Assembly (NCBI RefSeq): GCF_028372415.1
Contig: NC_092874.1
Location: forward strand, 238,988,069-239,052,068
Origin: Notamacropus eugenii
Taxonomy: Eukaryota; Chordata; Mammalia; Diprotodontia; Macropodidae
Reading direction: 5' to 3'
DNA length: 64,000 nucleotides
Part shown: positions 11,499 to 21,749 of the stretch, piece after piece
Position numbering within the stretch: position 1 is the first letter of the stretch
Layout of the letters: each line of letters begins with the position of its first letter
Made by a program: the position numbers and the translations under genes
The notes under the pieces: generated by a model
Told to the model about the DNA's origin: nothing
Seen by the model: the letters and a program-made list of their open reading frames with translations, nothing else
Database searches by the model: none

Positions 11499-12512
11499 TC
11501 ATTGAAAGACCATTTTTTTCCCCTGAAATATTATACTCAGTTTTGCTGGGTAGGTGATTCTTGGTTTTAGTCCTAGTTCCTTTGACTTCTGGAATATCCT
11601 ATTCCATGTGCTTCGATCCCTTAATGTTGAAGCTGCTAGATCTTGTGTTATCCTGATTGTATTTCCACAATACTTGAATTCTTTCTTTCTAGCTGCTTGC
11701 AATATTTTCTCCTTGACCTGGGAACTCTGGAATTTGGCCACAATGTTCCTAGGAGTTTCTCTTTTTGGATCTCTTTAAGGCGGTGTTCTGTGGATTCCTT
11801 GAATATTTATTTTGCCTTCTGGTTCTAGAATCTCAGGGCAGTTTTCCTTGATAATTTCATGAAAGATGATGTCTAGGCTCTTTTTTTGATCATGGCTTTC
11901 AGGTAGTCCCATAATTTTTAAATTGTCTCTCCTGGATCTATTTTCTAGGTCAGTTGTTTTTCCAATGAGATATTTCACATTATCTTCCATTTTTTCATTC
12001 TTCTGGTTTTGTTTTGTGATTTCTTGGTTTCTCATAAAGTCATTGGCCTCCATCTGTTCCATTCTAATTTTGAAAGAACCATTTTCTTCAGTGAGCTTTT
12101 GAACCTTCTTTTCCATTTGGCTAATTCTGCTTTTGAAAGCATTCTTCTCCTCATTGGCTTTTTGAACCTCTTTTGCCAATTCAGTTAGCCTGTTTTTCAA
12201 GGTGTTATTTTCTTCAGCATTTTTTTGGGTCTCCTTTAGCAGGGTGCTGACCTGCTGTTCATGCTTTGACTGCATGTCTCTCATTTCTCTTCCCAGCTTT
12301 TCCTCCACCTCTCTAACTTGATTTTCAAAATTCTTTTTGAGCTCTTCCATGGCCTGAGCCCATTGAGTGGGCTGGGATACAGAAGCCTTGACTTCTGTGT
12401 CTTTGCCTGATGGTAAGCATTGTTCTTCCTCATCAGAAAGGAAGGGAGGAAATGCCTGTTTACCAAGAAAGTAACCTTCTATAGTCTTATTTCTTTTCCC
12501 TTTTCTGGGCAT
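11499..12512 (-). pseudogene. HAL1-b ORF1, 337-codon frame with a single internal stop
   Basis: L1 ORF1-type proteins are trimeric RNA-binding chaperones that coat the element's RNA. This frame starts MPRKGKRNKTIEGYFLGKQ. It has an acidic N-terminus (~residues 1-45) and a coiled coil of heptads (~50-185, including ELKKNFENQVREVEEKL). The RRM-like part follows (~190-245, NLKIMGLPESHDQKKSLDI), then a C-terminal domain (KFQSSQVKEKILQAARKKEF, TLRDRSTWNRIFQKSKELGL). The total, 337 residues, matches the usual L1 ORF1p size. The only break is a TAA at codon 246 (11,775-11,777), in the same frame on both sides, between the RRM-like and C-terminal parts. Confidence 0.93.
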
Positions 12513-13185
12513 TTTCCCAGCCAGTGACTTGACCTCTGAATATTCTCCTCACACCCACCTCGCCTCCTGATCCTCCCAGCCAGCACTTGGGGTCTGAGAT
12601 TCAAATGCTGCTTCCCAGCCTCAGGGCTTTGGGCGGGGGCAGGGCTGCTATTCAGTGTGAGATTAAGTTCAGGTGCTCAGGTGGGGGCAAGGCCACCTCT
12701 CAGGCTCAGTTCCCTCAGGGGGTTTATGCAGAGACCTTCAACAATGGATCCAGGCTCCTGCCTGCTTGGGGAGCCCAGGTCTGCCACTGCCTCAGCTTCT
12801 GCCTCCCGAGGGAGCCTGAGTTATGGGGGCACCCCACTCCCCTCTGGACCCGCCAAAGAGACCCTCTCACTGACCCCTGTCACCTGTGGGTGGAGGGACC
12901 CGTGCAGCCGTTGGAGATCCCATCCCTGAAGCCTGCTCGGATCTGCTCCTCTCCGTGCCTTGGCCGCCACAGGGCTGGGCTGGGCTCCGCGTCTGCAGCG
13001 CGACGGACCTTTTGCGAGAGGTTTGCAGATCCCTCTGGAACAGAAATCTCCTTCGCTCCACTGTTCTGTGGCCTCTGCTGCTCCAGAATTCGCCGTGAGT
13101 TACTTTATACAGATGTTCTATGGGTTGTGGGTTCAGAGCTATGTGTATGTGCGTCTTTCTACTCCGCCATCTTGGCTCCGCCCTC
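12513..13185 (-). promoter_or_regulatory. HAL1-b 5' UTR with YY1-like site at its 5' end
   Basis: A GC- and CpG-rich leader. On the minus strand it begins gggcggagccaagatggcgg; the segment aagatggcggag (complement at about 13,162-13,173) matches the YY1 consensus that sits at the 5' end of primate L1 promoters. Sense and antisense open frames of up to 227 codons across it are GC-rich shadows. Confidence 0.7.
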
Positions 13186-14134
13186 TCAACATTCATTTCT
13201 ACAAGATGTGGCTTCCAAATTTTCATCCCATCTCTCCCCTCTTCCCACCCCAAGATACTGTGTATTCTGATCACCACTTCCCCCAGTCAAACCTCCCTTC
13301 TATCACACTCTTCCCCTCCCTTATCCCCATCTCCTCTATTTCCTTGTAGGGCAAGATAGATTTCTATACCCCATTACTGTATTTCTTATTTCCCAGTTGC
13401 ATATAAAAACAATTTTTAGCATTTATTTTTAAAACTTTGAGTTCCAACTTCTCTCCCTTCCTCCTTCCCCACCCATCCCCACTGAGAAGGCAAGCAATTC
13501 AATATAGCTTATACATGTGTAGTTATGCAAAAGACTACCATAAAAGTCATGTTGTGAAAGGCTAACTGTATTTCCCTCCATCCTATTCTGTCCTCCATTT
13601 ATTTTATTCTCTCTTTTGATTTTGCCCCTCCCCAAAAGTGTTTACTTCTAATTACCCCCTCTTCCCATTTGTCCTCCCTTCTAACACTCCCCCCACATCC
13701 CACTTATCCCCTTCTCCCCTACTTTCCTGTAATGTAAGTTAGATTTTCATACCATATTGAGTGTGCATGTTATTCCCTCCTTAAGCCAAATATGATGAGA
13801 GTAAGCTTCACTTTTTACCTCTCACCTCCCCTTTTCCCCCTTCCACTGAAAAAAGCTTTTTCTTGCCTCTTTTATGAGAGATAATTTGCCCCATTCCATT
13901 TTTCCTTTTCTCCTCCCAATATATTCCTCTCTCAATCCTTAAGTTTATTTTTTTTAGATATTGTCTCTTCCTATTCAACTCACTCTGAGCCCTCTATCTA
14001 TATGTATATAATCCCTCCAACTACCCAAATGCTGAGAAAAGTCTCAAGAGTTACAAATATTATCTTTCCATGCAAGAATGTAAACAGTTCAGCTTTAGTA
14101 AGTCCCTTGTGATTTCTCTTTTTGGTTTGCCTTT

Positions 14135-15193
14135 TCATGCTTGTCTTGATTCTTGTGTTTGAAAAGAAAATTTCCTATTCAGCTCTGGTCTTTTCATCAA
14201 GAATGCTTGAAAGTCCTCTATTTCATTGAATGACCTGGGTAGCTGATTCTTGGTTTTAATCCTAGCTCCTTTGACTTCTGGACTATCATACTCCAAGCCC
14301 TTTGATCCCTTAATGTAGAAGCTGCTAGATCTTGTGCTATCCTGATTGTATTTCCACAATACTTGAATTGTTTCTTTCTGGCTGCTTACAATATTTTCTC
14401 CTTGAACTATGAACTCTGGAATTTGGTTACAATATTCCCAGGAATTTTTCTTTTCAGATTTCTTGCAGCAGGTGATTGGTGAATTCTTTCAATATTTATT
14501 CTACCTTCTGGTTCTAGAATAACAGGGCAGTTTTCCTTGATAATTTCATGAAAGATGATGTCTAGGCTCTTTTTTTGATCATGGCTTTCAGGTAGTCCCA
14601 TAATTTTTTGTCTCTTCTGGATCTATTTTCCATTCCAGGTCAGTTGTTTTTCCAGTGAGATATTTCACACTGTCTGCTATTTTTTCATTCCTTTGGTTTT
14701 GTTTTATAATTTCTTGATTTTTCATAAAGTCATAAGCTTCCATTTGCTCCATTCTAACCTTTAAGGAATTATTTTCTTCAATGACTTTTTGGATCTCCTT
14801 TTCTATTTGGCCAATTCTGCTTTTTAGGGCATTCTTCTCCTGATTGGCTCTTTGGATTTCTTTTGCCATTTGGGTTAGTCTATTTTTTAAAGTTTTGTTT
14901 TCTTCAACATTTTTTTGGGTCTCCTTTAGCAAGCAGTTGACCCATTTTTCATGATTTTCTTGCATCACTCTCATTTCTCTGTCCAAATTTTGCTCTACTT
15001 CTCTTACTTGATTTTCAAAGTCCTTTTTGAGCTCTTCCATGGCCTGAGACCAATTCATATTTTTCTTGGAGGCTTTGGATGGAGGAACTTTGACTTTATT
15101 TTCTTCTGTTTCCATGCTTTGGTCTTCCTTGTCACCAAAGAAAAATTCTATAGTCTGATTCTTTTTCTGGTTTTTGTTCATTTTCCCAGCCAC
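14135..15193 (-). pseudogene. HAL1-a ORF1 (LINE-1 ORF1-type RNA-binding protein), frameshifted
   Basis: Starts MAGKMNKNQKKNQTIEFFF at 15,193. An N-terminal acidic/serine region precedes a long coiled coil (roughly residues 50-180: ELKKDFENQVREVEQNLD and further heptads). The frame is lost after TGKTTDLEWK near 14,588; the RNA-binding part (MGLPESHDQKKSLDIIFHEI) continues in another frame from 14,601, and the C-terminal part in a third frame from about 14,359. At least two frameshifts make it non-functional. Confidence 0.88.
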
Positions 15194-17354
15194 TTACTTG
15201 AGTTTTGAGTTCTTTGTCAAGGTAGCTCTCTGTTTCTAGTGGGGGTGGAGGGATATACTGTCAGCTGCTTGATTCCTCCACAATCTATGGGCCTAGAGCT
15301 CCGGAAACAGTTGCTGTCTCTGTCTCTACTGCTGCTGTGGCTGCTGTGAGTTCCTCCACCCTCTTCCCCCTCTGTCACCCTGGGGCTGGGGCCAGACCAC
15401 TCCACTCTCCCACACGGGTCCCACAGGCTTTTTCCACTGACCTTCCAATTTGTCTTTGGCATTTTGGGGTCCTGAAGTCTGACAACTGCCACAAGTATGA
15501 GAGATTCAGTCTCCCTAAGGCCTGTTCAGGTCCCCTCTATGCACTCGCAGACCATGCTGGACTGCCCCCTGACCCCTGCGTGGCACAATAGACACTTCCC
15601 AGCAAATTTCCAGGCTGTCCTGGGCTGGAGACTTGCTTCACTCCATCATTCTGTGGGTTCTGAGGCTCCAGAATTTGTTAAGAGCCATTTTTTACAGGTA
15701 TTTGTCTGGGTTTAGCAGAGTGTTCTAGGAAGTTCATGCTCTTACTCTGACATCTTGGCTCTGCTCCCTGGTTTATCTGTTTTCTAAGGTTTCTTTCATA
15801 AAGCCAATTCCTAATTTAACCTGTTAAATCAATGGTTTTCTTACATTCAATTTTATTAATCTCACCTTTAATTTTTAGAATTTCTAATTTGGGATTTTTA
15901 ATTCATTTTTTTCTAGTTTTTTCAATTGCATACACAATACATTGATCTGCTCTTTGTTTTATTGATATAAGCATTTAGAGGCATAACTTTTCCTCTGATT
16001 ACTGTTTTTGCTGTATCCTATAGGTTTTGGTATGTTGTTGCATTGTCATTCACTTTAATAAAATTATTGACTATTTCTATGACTTGTTCTTTAACCTATT
16101 CATTCTTTAAGATAAAGTCTCCAAATAATTTTTAATCTGTGTTTCCATGAACACTAATTGAATACAATTTTATTGCATGATGAGCTGAAATGTATGCATT
16201 TAATATTTCTGCTTTTCTGGATTTAACTATAAAGTTTTTATTCCTTAATATATGGTCAATTTTTGTAAAGATACCATGTGTCCCATTCAGTTCTCTTCAG
16301 ACATCTATCACATCTAGATTATCTAAGATTCTATTCACCTCCTTAACTTCTTTGGCTTTTTTTGTCAGATTTATCTAGTTCTGAGAGGCAAAAGTTGAAG
16401 TCTCCAACTATTACAGTTTTCCTGTCTGTTTCCACCTGTAATTCATTTAAATTTGAACATAAAAATTTGGACACTATAGCATTTGGTGCATATAGGCTTA
16501 ATATTGATATTGCTTCATTATCTATTGTATACTTTATCATAATGTAGTATTTTTTATTTCTTCTAAATAAATCTATTTTAGCTTATTTTTGTCTGAGGTC
16601 ATAATTGATACCATCACTTTTTTTTTTTTTTGCAATAGCTGAAGCATAATAAATTTTACTCCAGCCCTTTATTTTTGCTCTATGTATATCTCTCATTTTT
16701 AAATGTGTTTCCTGTAAACAACATATTTTGGGATTCTGGTTTTTAATCCACTCTGCTATTCATTTCCATTTTATGGGAGAGTTCATCCCATTCACAATCA
16801 AAGTTATAATTACTAATTGTTCATTTCCCTCCCTCTCTTTTCACTCTGTCCTTCCTCAGATGTCTAATTTACTTCTAACCACTGCCTCCCTAATCTACAC
16901 CCTTCCAAGAATCCCCCCATTATCCTCTCCCTCTATCATCCAATTTTTTGATGTGGTCACCCTTCTAATAGTCCCTCCCCCATCCTATCCCATCACTCTC
17001 CTATTTCTTCTTAAGTTAAGACTTCTAAATGTATGTTATTCTCTCTTTAACCCAGTTCTGATGAGAATCAGGTTCTAGCTCTACTAACCCTCCACTCCCT
17101 CCTGTCTCCACTGTAACAGTTCTTCCATTCACACTTAATTTGCATGAGATAATTGCTTCATTTTGCCTCTCCCTACCCAATTTTATCTTTTAGAATCATC
17201 CCATCATACCTAACTCAAGCCTTTGCAAACTACTCTATTAATGATAATATTCTTTAGAATTATAGATCTTTTCCCATGTAAGAAGTAAGCAATTTGGTAT
17301 TATTAAATGCCCTATAATTGATCTTTTAACATTTGCCTTATATTTCTCCTGGTT

Positions 17355-18240
17355 CTTATGGGTCAGATTTTCCATTTAGTTCTGGTCTTTTCCACATGAA
17401 TACCTGAAAATGTTTTAATTCATTAAATATCCATTTTTTCCATGCAGGATGACACACAGTTTTGCAGGGTAAGTTATTTTTGGTTACAAACCCAGCTCCT
17501 TTGCTCTTCAGAATATCATGTACCATGCCCTCCAGTCTTTTAATGTAGAAGCTACATTAGATCTTGTGTTATCCTGACTATAGCTCCACATTATTTAAAT
17601 TGTTTCTTTCTAGTTACTTGTATTATTTTCTCTTTAAACTGGGAACTTCAAAACTTAGCTATAATGTTCCTGTGAGTTTTCATCCTGGTATCTCTTTCAG
17701 GTGGTGATCGCTGAATCTTTTTTCAATTTCTATTTTACCCTCTAATTTTAAAATTCAGGCAATTTTCCTTAATAATTTCTTGAATTATTGTGTCTAGACT
17801 CTGTTTCATAACTTTAAGTTAGTCCAACAATCTTATATTGTCTTATGTCAATCTGTTTTCCAGCTCTGTTTTCTTCTAATGAGATGTTTTACATTCTCTT
17901 CTAATTTTTCATTTTTAAACACTTTGTCTTAGTATCCCCTTGCCAAATTCAAATTTTTAAGGAGTCATTTTCTCACTTAAGTTTTTGGATCTCTTTTTCC
18001 AATTGGTTGAATTTCTTTTCATAATTTTCTTGATTTTCTTTTATCACTCTTATTTTTTCCTAATCTTTCCTCAACTTCTTTTATTTGACTCTTTGGGGGG
18101 CTTGTGACCATTTTTACATTTTTCTTTGAAGTAAAAGTACGTGTTTTCACTTTACTGTCTTCATCTGAGTTTGAACCCGATCTGTTGTATCCCCAAAGTA
18201 ACTATCTGTGATTGGGTTCTGTTTCTTTGGCTTACTCATT
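17355..18240 (-). pseudogene. L1 ORF1 (RNA-binding protein), decayed
   Basis: An ATG at 18,240 opens MSKPKKQNPITDSYFGDT, then a stop follows within about 30 codons. Downstream antisense text keeps L1 ORF1 order: a lysine/glutamate-rich coiled-coil stretch, then the RNA-binding and C-terminal parts ending near 17,355. It is the closest relative in the window of the ORF1 at 28,690. Confidence 0.75.
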
Positions 18241-18921
18241 TTTTAGTAGCTTGTTTCTTGACTTTTAACTTTGTATCAGAGTTGAACTCTAGTCTTGAGG
18301 TGTGGGGGACAATGTTTCAAGCTTCAGGTTTTTTGTGCTATTGTTTTCTACTGGAAGCCTGACCTCAGGCACTCCTTATGCTCTTATTTCCTGAGGTTCC
18401 TCCCTCAGCTGCAAGCTTCAACTCACCCCTCCGTCCTGTGCCCATAGCCAGCAGGACCCAGCCTTCTGCAACCACACTCATGAGAGTGTGCTCACTCCTC
18501 CAGCCTGTGGCCTGGGACCGCTGGTCACCACATATGCTTCCTGAGCCCAGTACCAGCAGAGGGTGCTGCAATCTTTCCCTGATCAACCAACCAACCTCTG
18601 CAAACTCAGTGGTTCAAAAAATCCTGCAGCTGAGGGTGCCTTTGACACAGCTGCTCCCAGGGCTTGTTGTTTGTTCATTTGATGGTATCTGCCCTGAGTT
18701 ATCTGTCTTTCAATCAAGCCAGAACACCACCCAGGGAGTTCAAGTCTTTCCTCATGTCTTCCCAGGTTGTCTCAGGTGGATAATTACTTTACTCCAACTT
18801 TTAAGTATTTCTGCCATGCTAAAGTTCATTTTGAGGCATCATTTTTTAATTATTTGTTGGGAAATTTGGAAGAGGCAGGTAATTTCCTTCCTTATTTTGC
18901 TATCTTCCCAGAATCCTCTCC
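18241..18921 (-). promoter_or_regulatory. L1 5' UTR / internal promoter region
   Basis: A more GC-rich segment upstream of the L1 ORF1 ATG. Read on the minus strand it starts gaggattctgggaagatagc, closely related to the start of the + strand L1 at 27,947. The open frames across it on the + strand (for example 18,378-18,968) are chance frames. Promoter activity is known for L1 5' UTRs in general; nothing here shows it still works. Confidence 0.6.
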
Positions 18922-18934
18922 TAGAGTATAATTT

Positions 18935-19058
18935 AAATAACATCTCTTCCTGGAAGCTTTCTTTTTAACTCCTTACTTGTTAATGGCCTTTCTCCTTTAG
19001 ACATCCCATTGTACTTTTCCTACACTTTTCTTACATAACATGCATTCTTTTGTAGTAT
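18935..19058 (+). mobile_element. L2-type LINE, continuation after the L1
   Basis: Resumes the L2 interrupted at 7,449 (aaataacatctcttcctgga, then gcattcttttgtagtataa) and is cut again by the SINE at 19,071. Confidence 0.7.
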
Positions 19059-19070
19059 AATCATTTGTGT

Positions 19071-19494
19071 GGAGCTTGGGTCTACTGTGTATTTTGGGCC
19101 CTCCTGGCTTAGAGTGAATGTCAATGGTAACTGTTTCTCTTTGGAACAGCAACCCTGAGAGGGTCTTCCCCTCCCAGCTTGATTTTTTTCTTTTTTCCTT
19201 TTTTCTTTCTAATTAAAGGGGCCATCCCTTGACTCATTTCTTAAAGATGCCTATTCACTGAAGGAGTGTTACATCACTCAAAGAGAGAACCTAAAAAGGC
19301 CTTAGCCTAAAAGGGCCAGGGTCTCCCATTGCATCCTGGGCCATCTCTAGTCATCTTGATGAATATCTGGTCACTGGCCACAGATTGCTCTGGAAGAGAA
19401 AATGAGGCTGGTGACCTCCCTCACTCAAATCAAAGTCATGTCATCATTTCATTGATGTCATGGTCCTCTTCAAAAAAGGAAGGACAAACACAAC
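19071..19494 (+). mobile_element. Marsupial SINE with perfect 12-bp target duplication
   Basis: A 424-bp insertion bounded by aatcatttgtgt at 19,059-19,070 and 19,495-19,506 (12 of 12). The 5' part (ggagcttgggtctactgtg, cctcctggcttagagtgaat) is unlike the tRNA-type heads elsewhere in the window. The 3' ~170 bp (ctagtcatcttgatgaatat, ctggtcactggccacag, to aggacaaacacaacaa) is shared with the SINE at 45,490-45,806. Confidence 0.85.
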
Positions 19495-19506
19495 AATCAT
19501 TTGTGT

Positions 19507-19775
19507 ACATTTCTTCATGTTCTAAAAGGAGATCAGACTGTCTTTTCTAAGCTTTGTATCTCTGCTCTACTCTCCAATGCCATCCCCAGGTCTCAGTATA
19601 AATGCTGAGCCTCCTTTTATGTATGGCTGCTCCTATCAGAATGTAAGTTCTTTGAGTGAAGGGACTGTCTAGTTTGGTTATAATTGCATCCTCCCTGTTT
19701 AGCACAGTGCCTGGGCTCCAATGAATGCTTAATAAATGCTTTCTCAATGGATCAATCTCTGTATAGGACAGGTAC
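19507..19775 (+). mobile_element. L2-type LINE 3' end, last part of the split copy
   Basis: 'cagaatgtaagttctttgag', 'gaagggactgtctag', 'tagcacagtgcctgggct' and 'cttaataaatgctttctca' are the L2 terminus. With 6,880-7,449 and 18,935-19,058 it forms one L2 in three pieces. Confidence 0.8.
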
Positions 19776-19804
19776 TTAATAAACTGTGCTTGCTACAGCA
19801 TAGA

Positions 19805-20065
19805 AAGAAGGAAGCATTTATTAAGCACCAGCTTTGTGCAAGACATTGTGATAAGCACTTTGCCAATATTATCTCATTGGATCCTCACAACAATCATGTG
19901 AGGTAGCTGCTACTATTATTCCCATTTTATAGTTAAGGAAACCAAGGCTAAGAGAGGTTAAGTGATTTGCCCAGGGTCACACAGTTCATAAATGTCTGAG
20001 GATGGATTTGAACCTAGACTAGGCTTAGTGTTGTATCCACTGTATTACCTAGCTCTCTCCAATAG
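19805..20065 (-). mobile_element. MIR-type SINE
   Basis: 'ttggatcctcacaacaatc', 'gaggtagctgctactatta', 'gagaggttaagtgatttgcc', 'cagggtcacacag' and a tRNA-like head complement (gtatccactgtattacctag). Confidence 0.85.
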
Positions 20066-20484
20066 CTTAGACATAGCAATAATTCTAGTGGTGAGATTGG
20101 TTCGGTTGAATTTCTTTGGGGAAAACTGGAAGACAGTGCTAGTTTCACTGCTAATAAAAATACACATAGGTCTACAAGGTGTTAAGTGTCTTGAATTGTC
20201 TTGATTTTTTTCTTTTTTTAATCAATTTAAACTGTTCTACCTAGTCCACAAGTCTTTGCCTTGTTTTTGTACTTGCTCCTCTGGGCCTGACTCATTCTCC
20301 TAAATCATACCCTAATTCTTTTCTCTGGACACATTTTTAGCACCTCCATATTTCTGGTTAACCCATCATGTGTTTTGTATGACTGACCCTGGGTTCCAGG
20401 GAACCTTTCAGTCAAGACCTTTTCCTGACTGCTCTGCAGTCTGAGAAGCCTCAGTTTGTGTCTGCAAAAGATCTTTTCAGGTGC

Positions 20485-20695
20485 CTCCCACAACCACTAG
20501 TGCTTTCCTTTTGACATTACCTCCCACTTACACTGTATTGATTTTGTGCATACATAGTTGTTTGTATGTTTCTCCTACATTAGAATGTGAATTCCTTGAG
20601 GAGAGAAACCATATGTTTGCCTTTCTTTGTATCCTCAGCACTTGGCACAGTACCTAGTATATATAGTAAACTCTTAATAAATTCTTGTTAACTTG
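20485..20695 (+). mobile_element. L2-type LINE 3' end
   Basis: 'attagaatgtgaattccttg', 'atcctcagcacttggcacag' and 'actcttaataaattcttgtt' in L2 order. Confidence 0.8.
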
Positions 20696-20699
20696 GACT

Positions 20700-20840
20700 T
20701 ATCGAGGAAGAGGATATCTACCCTCAAAGAAACAGAATATAGTGTGGTATTGCATAGATGCATATGAATGTATTTGTCTATATATGAGTATGATTATAAA
20801 TATCTAAGTATACGTAGGTGCATGTATATGTGTATGTATA

Positions 20841-20874
<34 letters not shown>

Positions 20875-21180
20875 GATGTGTGTGCGTGTGTTAATCCACC
20901 CTTAATTGTAGCCTTCTTGGAGGAGGAAGAGGAGGAGGAGGAAGAGGGGGAAAAGAACAAAGTAAAAGGTGTAGAGAAGAGAACAAAAGAACATTTACAA
21001 GGAAGCAAAGAAAAGATGGGCTTCTCTGAGCACAATGTGTATTATTGACTATATGGGTTTTTTTGAAAAGGAAATGCATTGCTGTATATTTTGAATCCTG
21101 TTTTATATCCTGTTGTGCACATGGCAATGCTTGTTTTCTTTTCTTATTTTGCATTTAAGTTTAAAATAAATTAAGAAAAA
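20700..21180 (+). mobile_element. LINE 3' end with internal (GT)n, family unresolved
   Basis: The terminus (tgtgcacatggcaatgcttg, then atttaagtttaaaataaat) matches the end of 31,118-31,640 (gtgtacatggaaatgttctt, atttaagttcaaaatgaata). A GAG/GAA-rich tract (20,930-20,950) and a (GT)n tract lie inside. Probably a marsupial L1 or RTE tail. Confidence 0.55.
20853..20874 (+). repeat. (TG)n microsatellite
   Basis: Pure TG run within a longer TATG/TGTG-rich stretch (20,815-20,890). Confidence 0.9.
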
Positions 21181-21432
21181 AATAAGAATAAATGCTTGTT
21201 GCCTGGTTATGTCATGGGAGAACCTTGGTCCCAGCCTATAAACATTATGATTTACTGAACTAAACTAAACAGAATTGAATTTATAGGCATCTCTTTGAAA
21301 GTCTGACAAATAGTGCTATTTACTTTCTTGTTCTGATATTTGCTTAATTTAAGTCACAAGAATTTAGGAATGTCAGAACAGGTTTTTAGCTATTTTAACT
21401 GATTTTTTTTCACTCTTGTGTATAAGATATAG

Positions 21433-21740
21433 GGAGATTCATAGAGCAGATACAATGATAATCTTGGAATCAAGGTGACCTACATTGAAATCCTATCTCT
21501 GACACTTAGTTGCATGCTACTGGCTAAGACATTTGACTCTATGTGCCTTAAGCAAAACAGTATGGTATATGGGAAAGTACACTGAATTTGGAGGCAGAGA
21601 TCCTAATTCTGTCCTTACTACTTATGTGATTCAAATCACTTAACCCTTATAGCTCCTAGTTTTATTATCTCCAAAGTACTAGGACTGACCTAGATAGCCT
21701 CAAGGTTCCCTTCCAACTCTAAATCTATGATCTCATCTAC
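21433..21740 (+). mobile_element. Two degraded MIR-type SINE fragments
   Basis: The first (to about 21,548) has 'aatcctatctctgacactta'. The second (21,560-21,740) has 'gatcctaattctgtccttac', 'aaatcacttaaccctta' and the terminal 'ccttccaactctaaatctat', which is typical of the therian MIR-like SINE tail. Confidence 0.65.
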
Positions 21741-21749
21741 TAAGTCATA

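Larger units (their letters stand above)
10425..13185 (-). mobile_element. HAL1-like element 'b', essentially full length, youngest of the nest
   Basis: A 2.76-kb element with a 5' UTR (13,185-12,513), one ORF1 (12,512-11,499) and a 3' region ending in an A-rich tail (T-rich on +, 10,425-10,450). No reverse-transcriptase ORF exists, so it needed L1 machinery in trans. A perfect 15-bp target duplication, tcaacattcatttct, flanks it (10,410-10,424 and 13,186-13,200). That sequence is the 3' end of HAL1-a, so b inserted into a. The perfect duplication and nearly open ORF1 argue it is comparatively young. Confidence 0.92.
10377..15770 (-). mobile_element. HAL1-like element 'a' (ORF2-less LINE), split by HAL1-like 'b'
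   Basis: On the minus strand it starts gggagcagagccaagatgtc (15,770 end), has a ~580-bp 5' UTR, an ORF1 (15,193-14,135, broken), then passes straight into 3' sequence without any ORF2. Its last ~48 bp lie at 10,377-10,424, on the other side of HAL1-b. Net length is about 2.6 kb. Flanking repeats gtttatctatt (10,366-10,376) and gtttatctgtt (15,771-15,781) match at 10 of 11. It sits inside the L1 ORF2. Confidence 0.85.
7590..16810 (-). pseudogene. L1 ORF2 (endonuclease/reverse transcriptase), disrupted
   Basis: ORF2 encodes the target-nicking endonuclease and reverse transcriptase of L1. The endonuclease part is visible at 16,540-16,343 (SLYAPNAIVSKF, then IVGDFN), and the reverse-transcriptase part at 9,961-9,650 ([51 protein letters not shown]). 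The HAL1 block 10,377-15,770 separates the endonuclease from the reverse transcriptase, about 1,040 nt into ORF2. Frames on both sides are also broken by stops and shifts. Exact ends are estimated from usual L1 proportions. Confidence 0.85.
7463..18921 (-). mobile_element. Full-length but decayed L1, interrupted by two HAL1-like elements
   Basis: From 18,921 downward: 5' UTR (18,921-18,241), ORF1 (about 18,240-17,355), a spacer, ORF2 (about 16,810-15,771 and 10,376-7,590) and a 3' UTR with T-rich (+ strand) tail near 7,463. Without the inserted 10,377-15,770 block it is about 6.1 kb, full-length for a mammalian L1. Flanking direct repeats tagactataattt (7,450-7,462) and tagagtataattt (18,922-18,934) match at 12 of 13 bases, and the host L2 is continuous across them. 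Many stops show it is dead. Confidence 0.88.

Noticed and set aside
12587-13349. Overlapping frames of 70-227 codons on both strands
   Set aside because: They lie in the GC-rich 5' UTR of the minus-strand HAL1-b and adjoining HAL1-a tail; no domain, and mutually overlapping in several frames.
18378-18968. 196-codon + strand frame
   Set aside because: Antisense to an L1 5' UTR; compositionally random, no domain.
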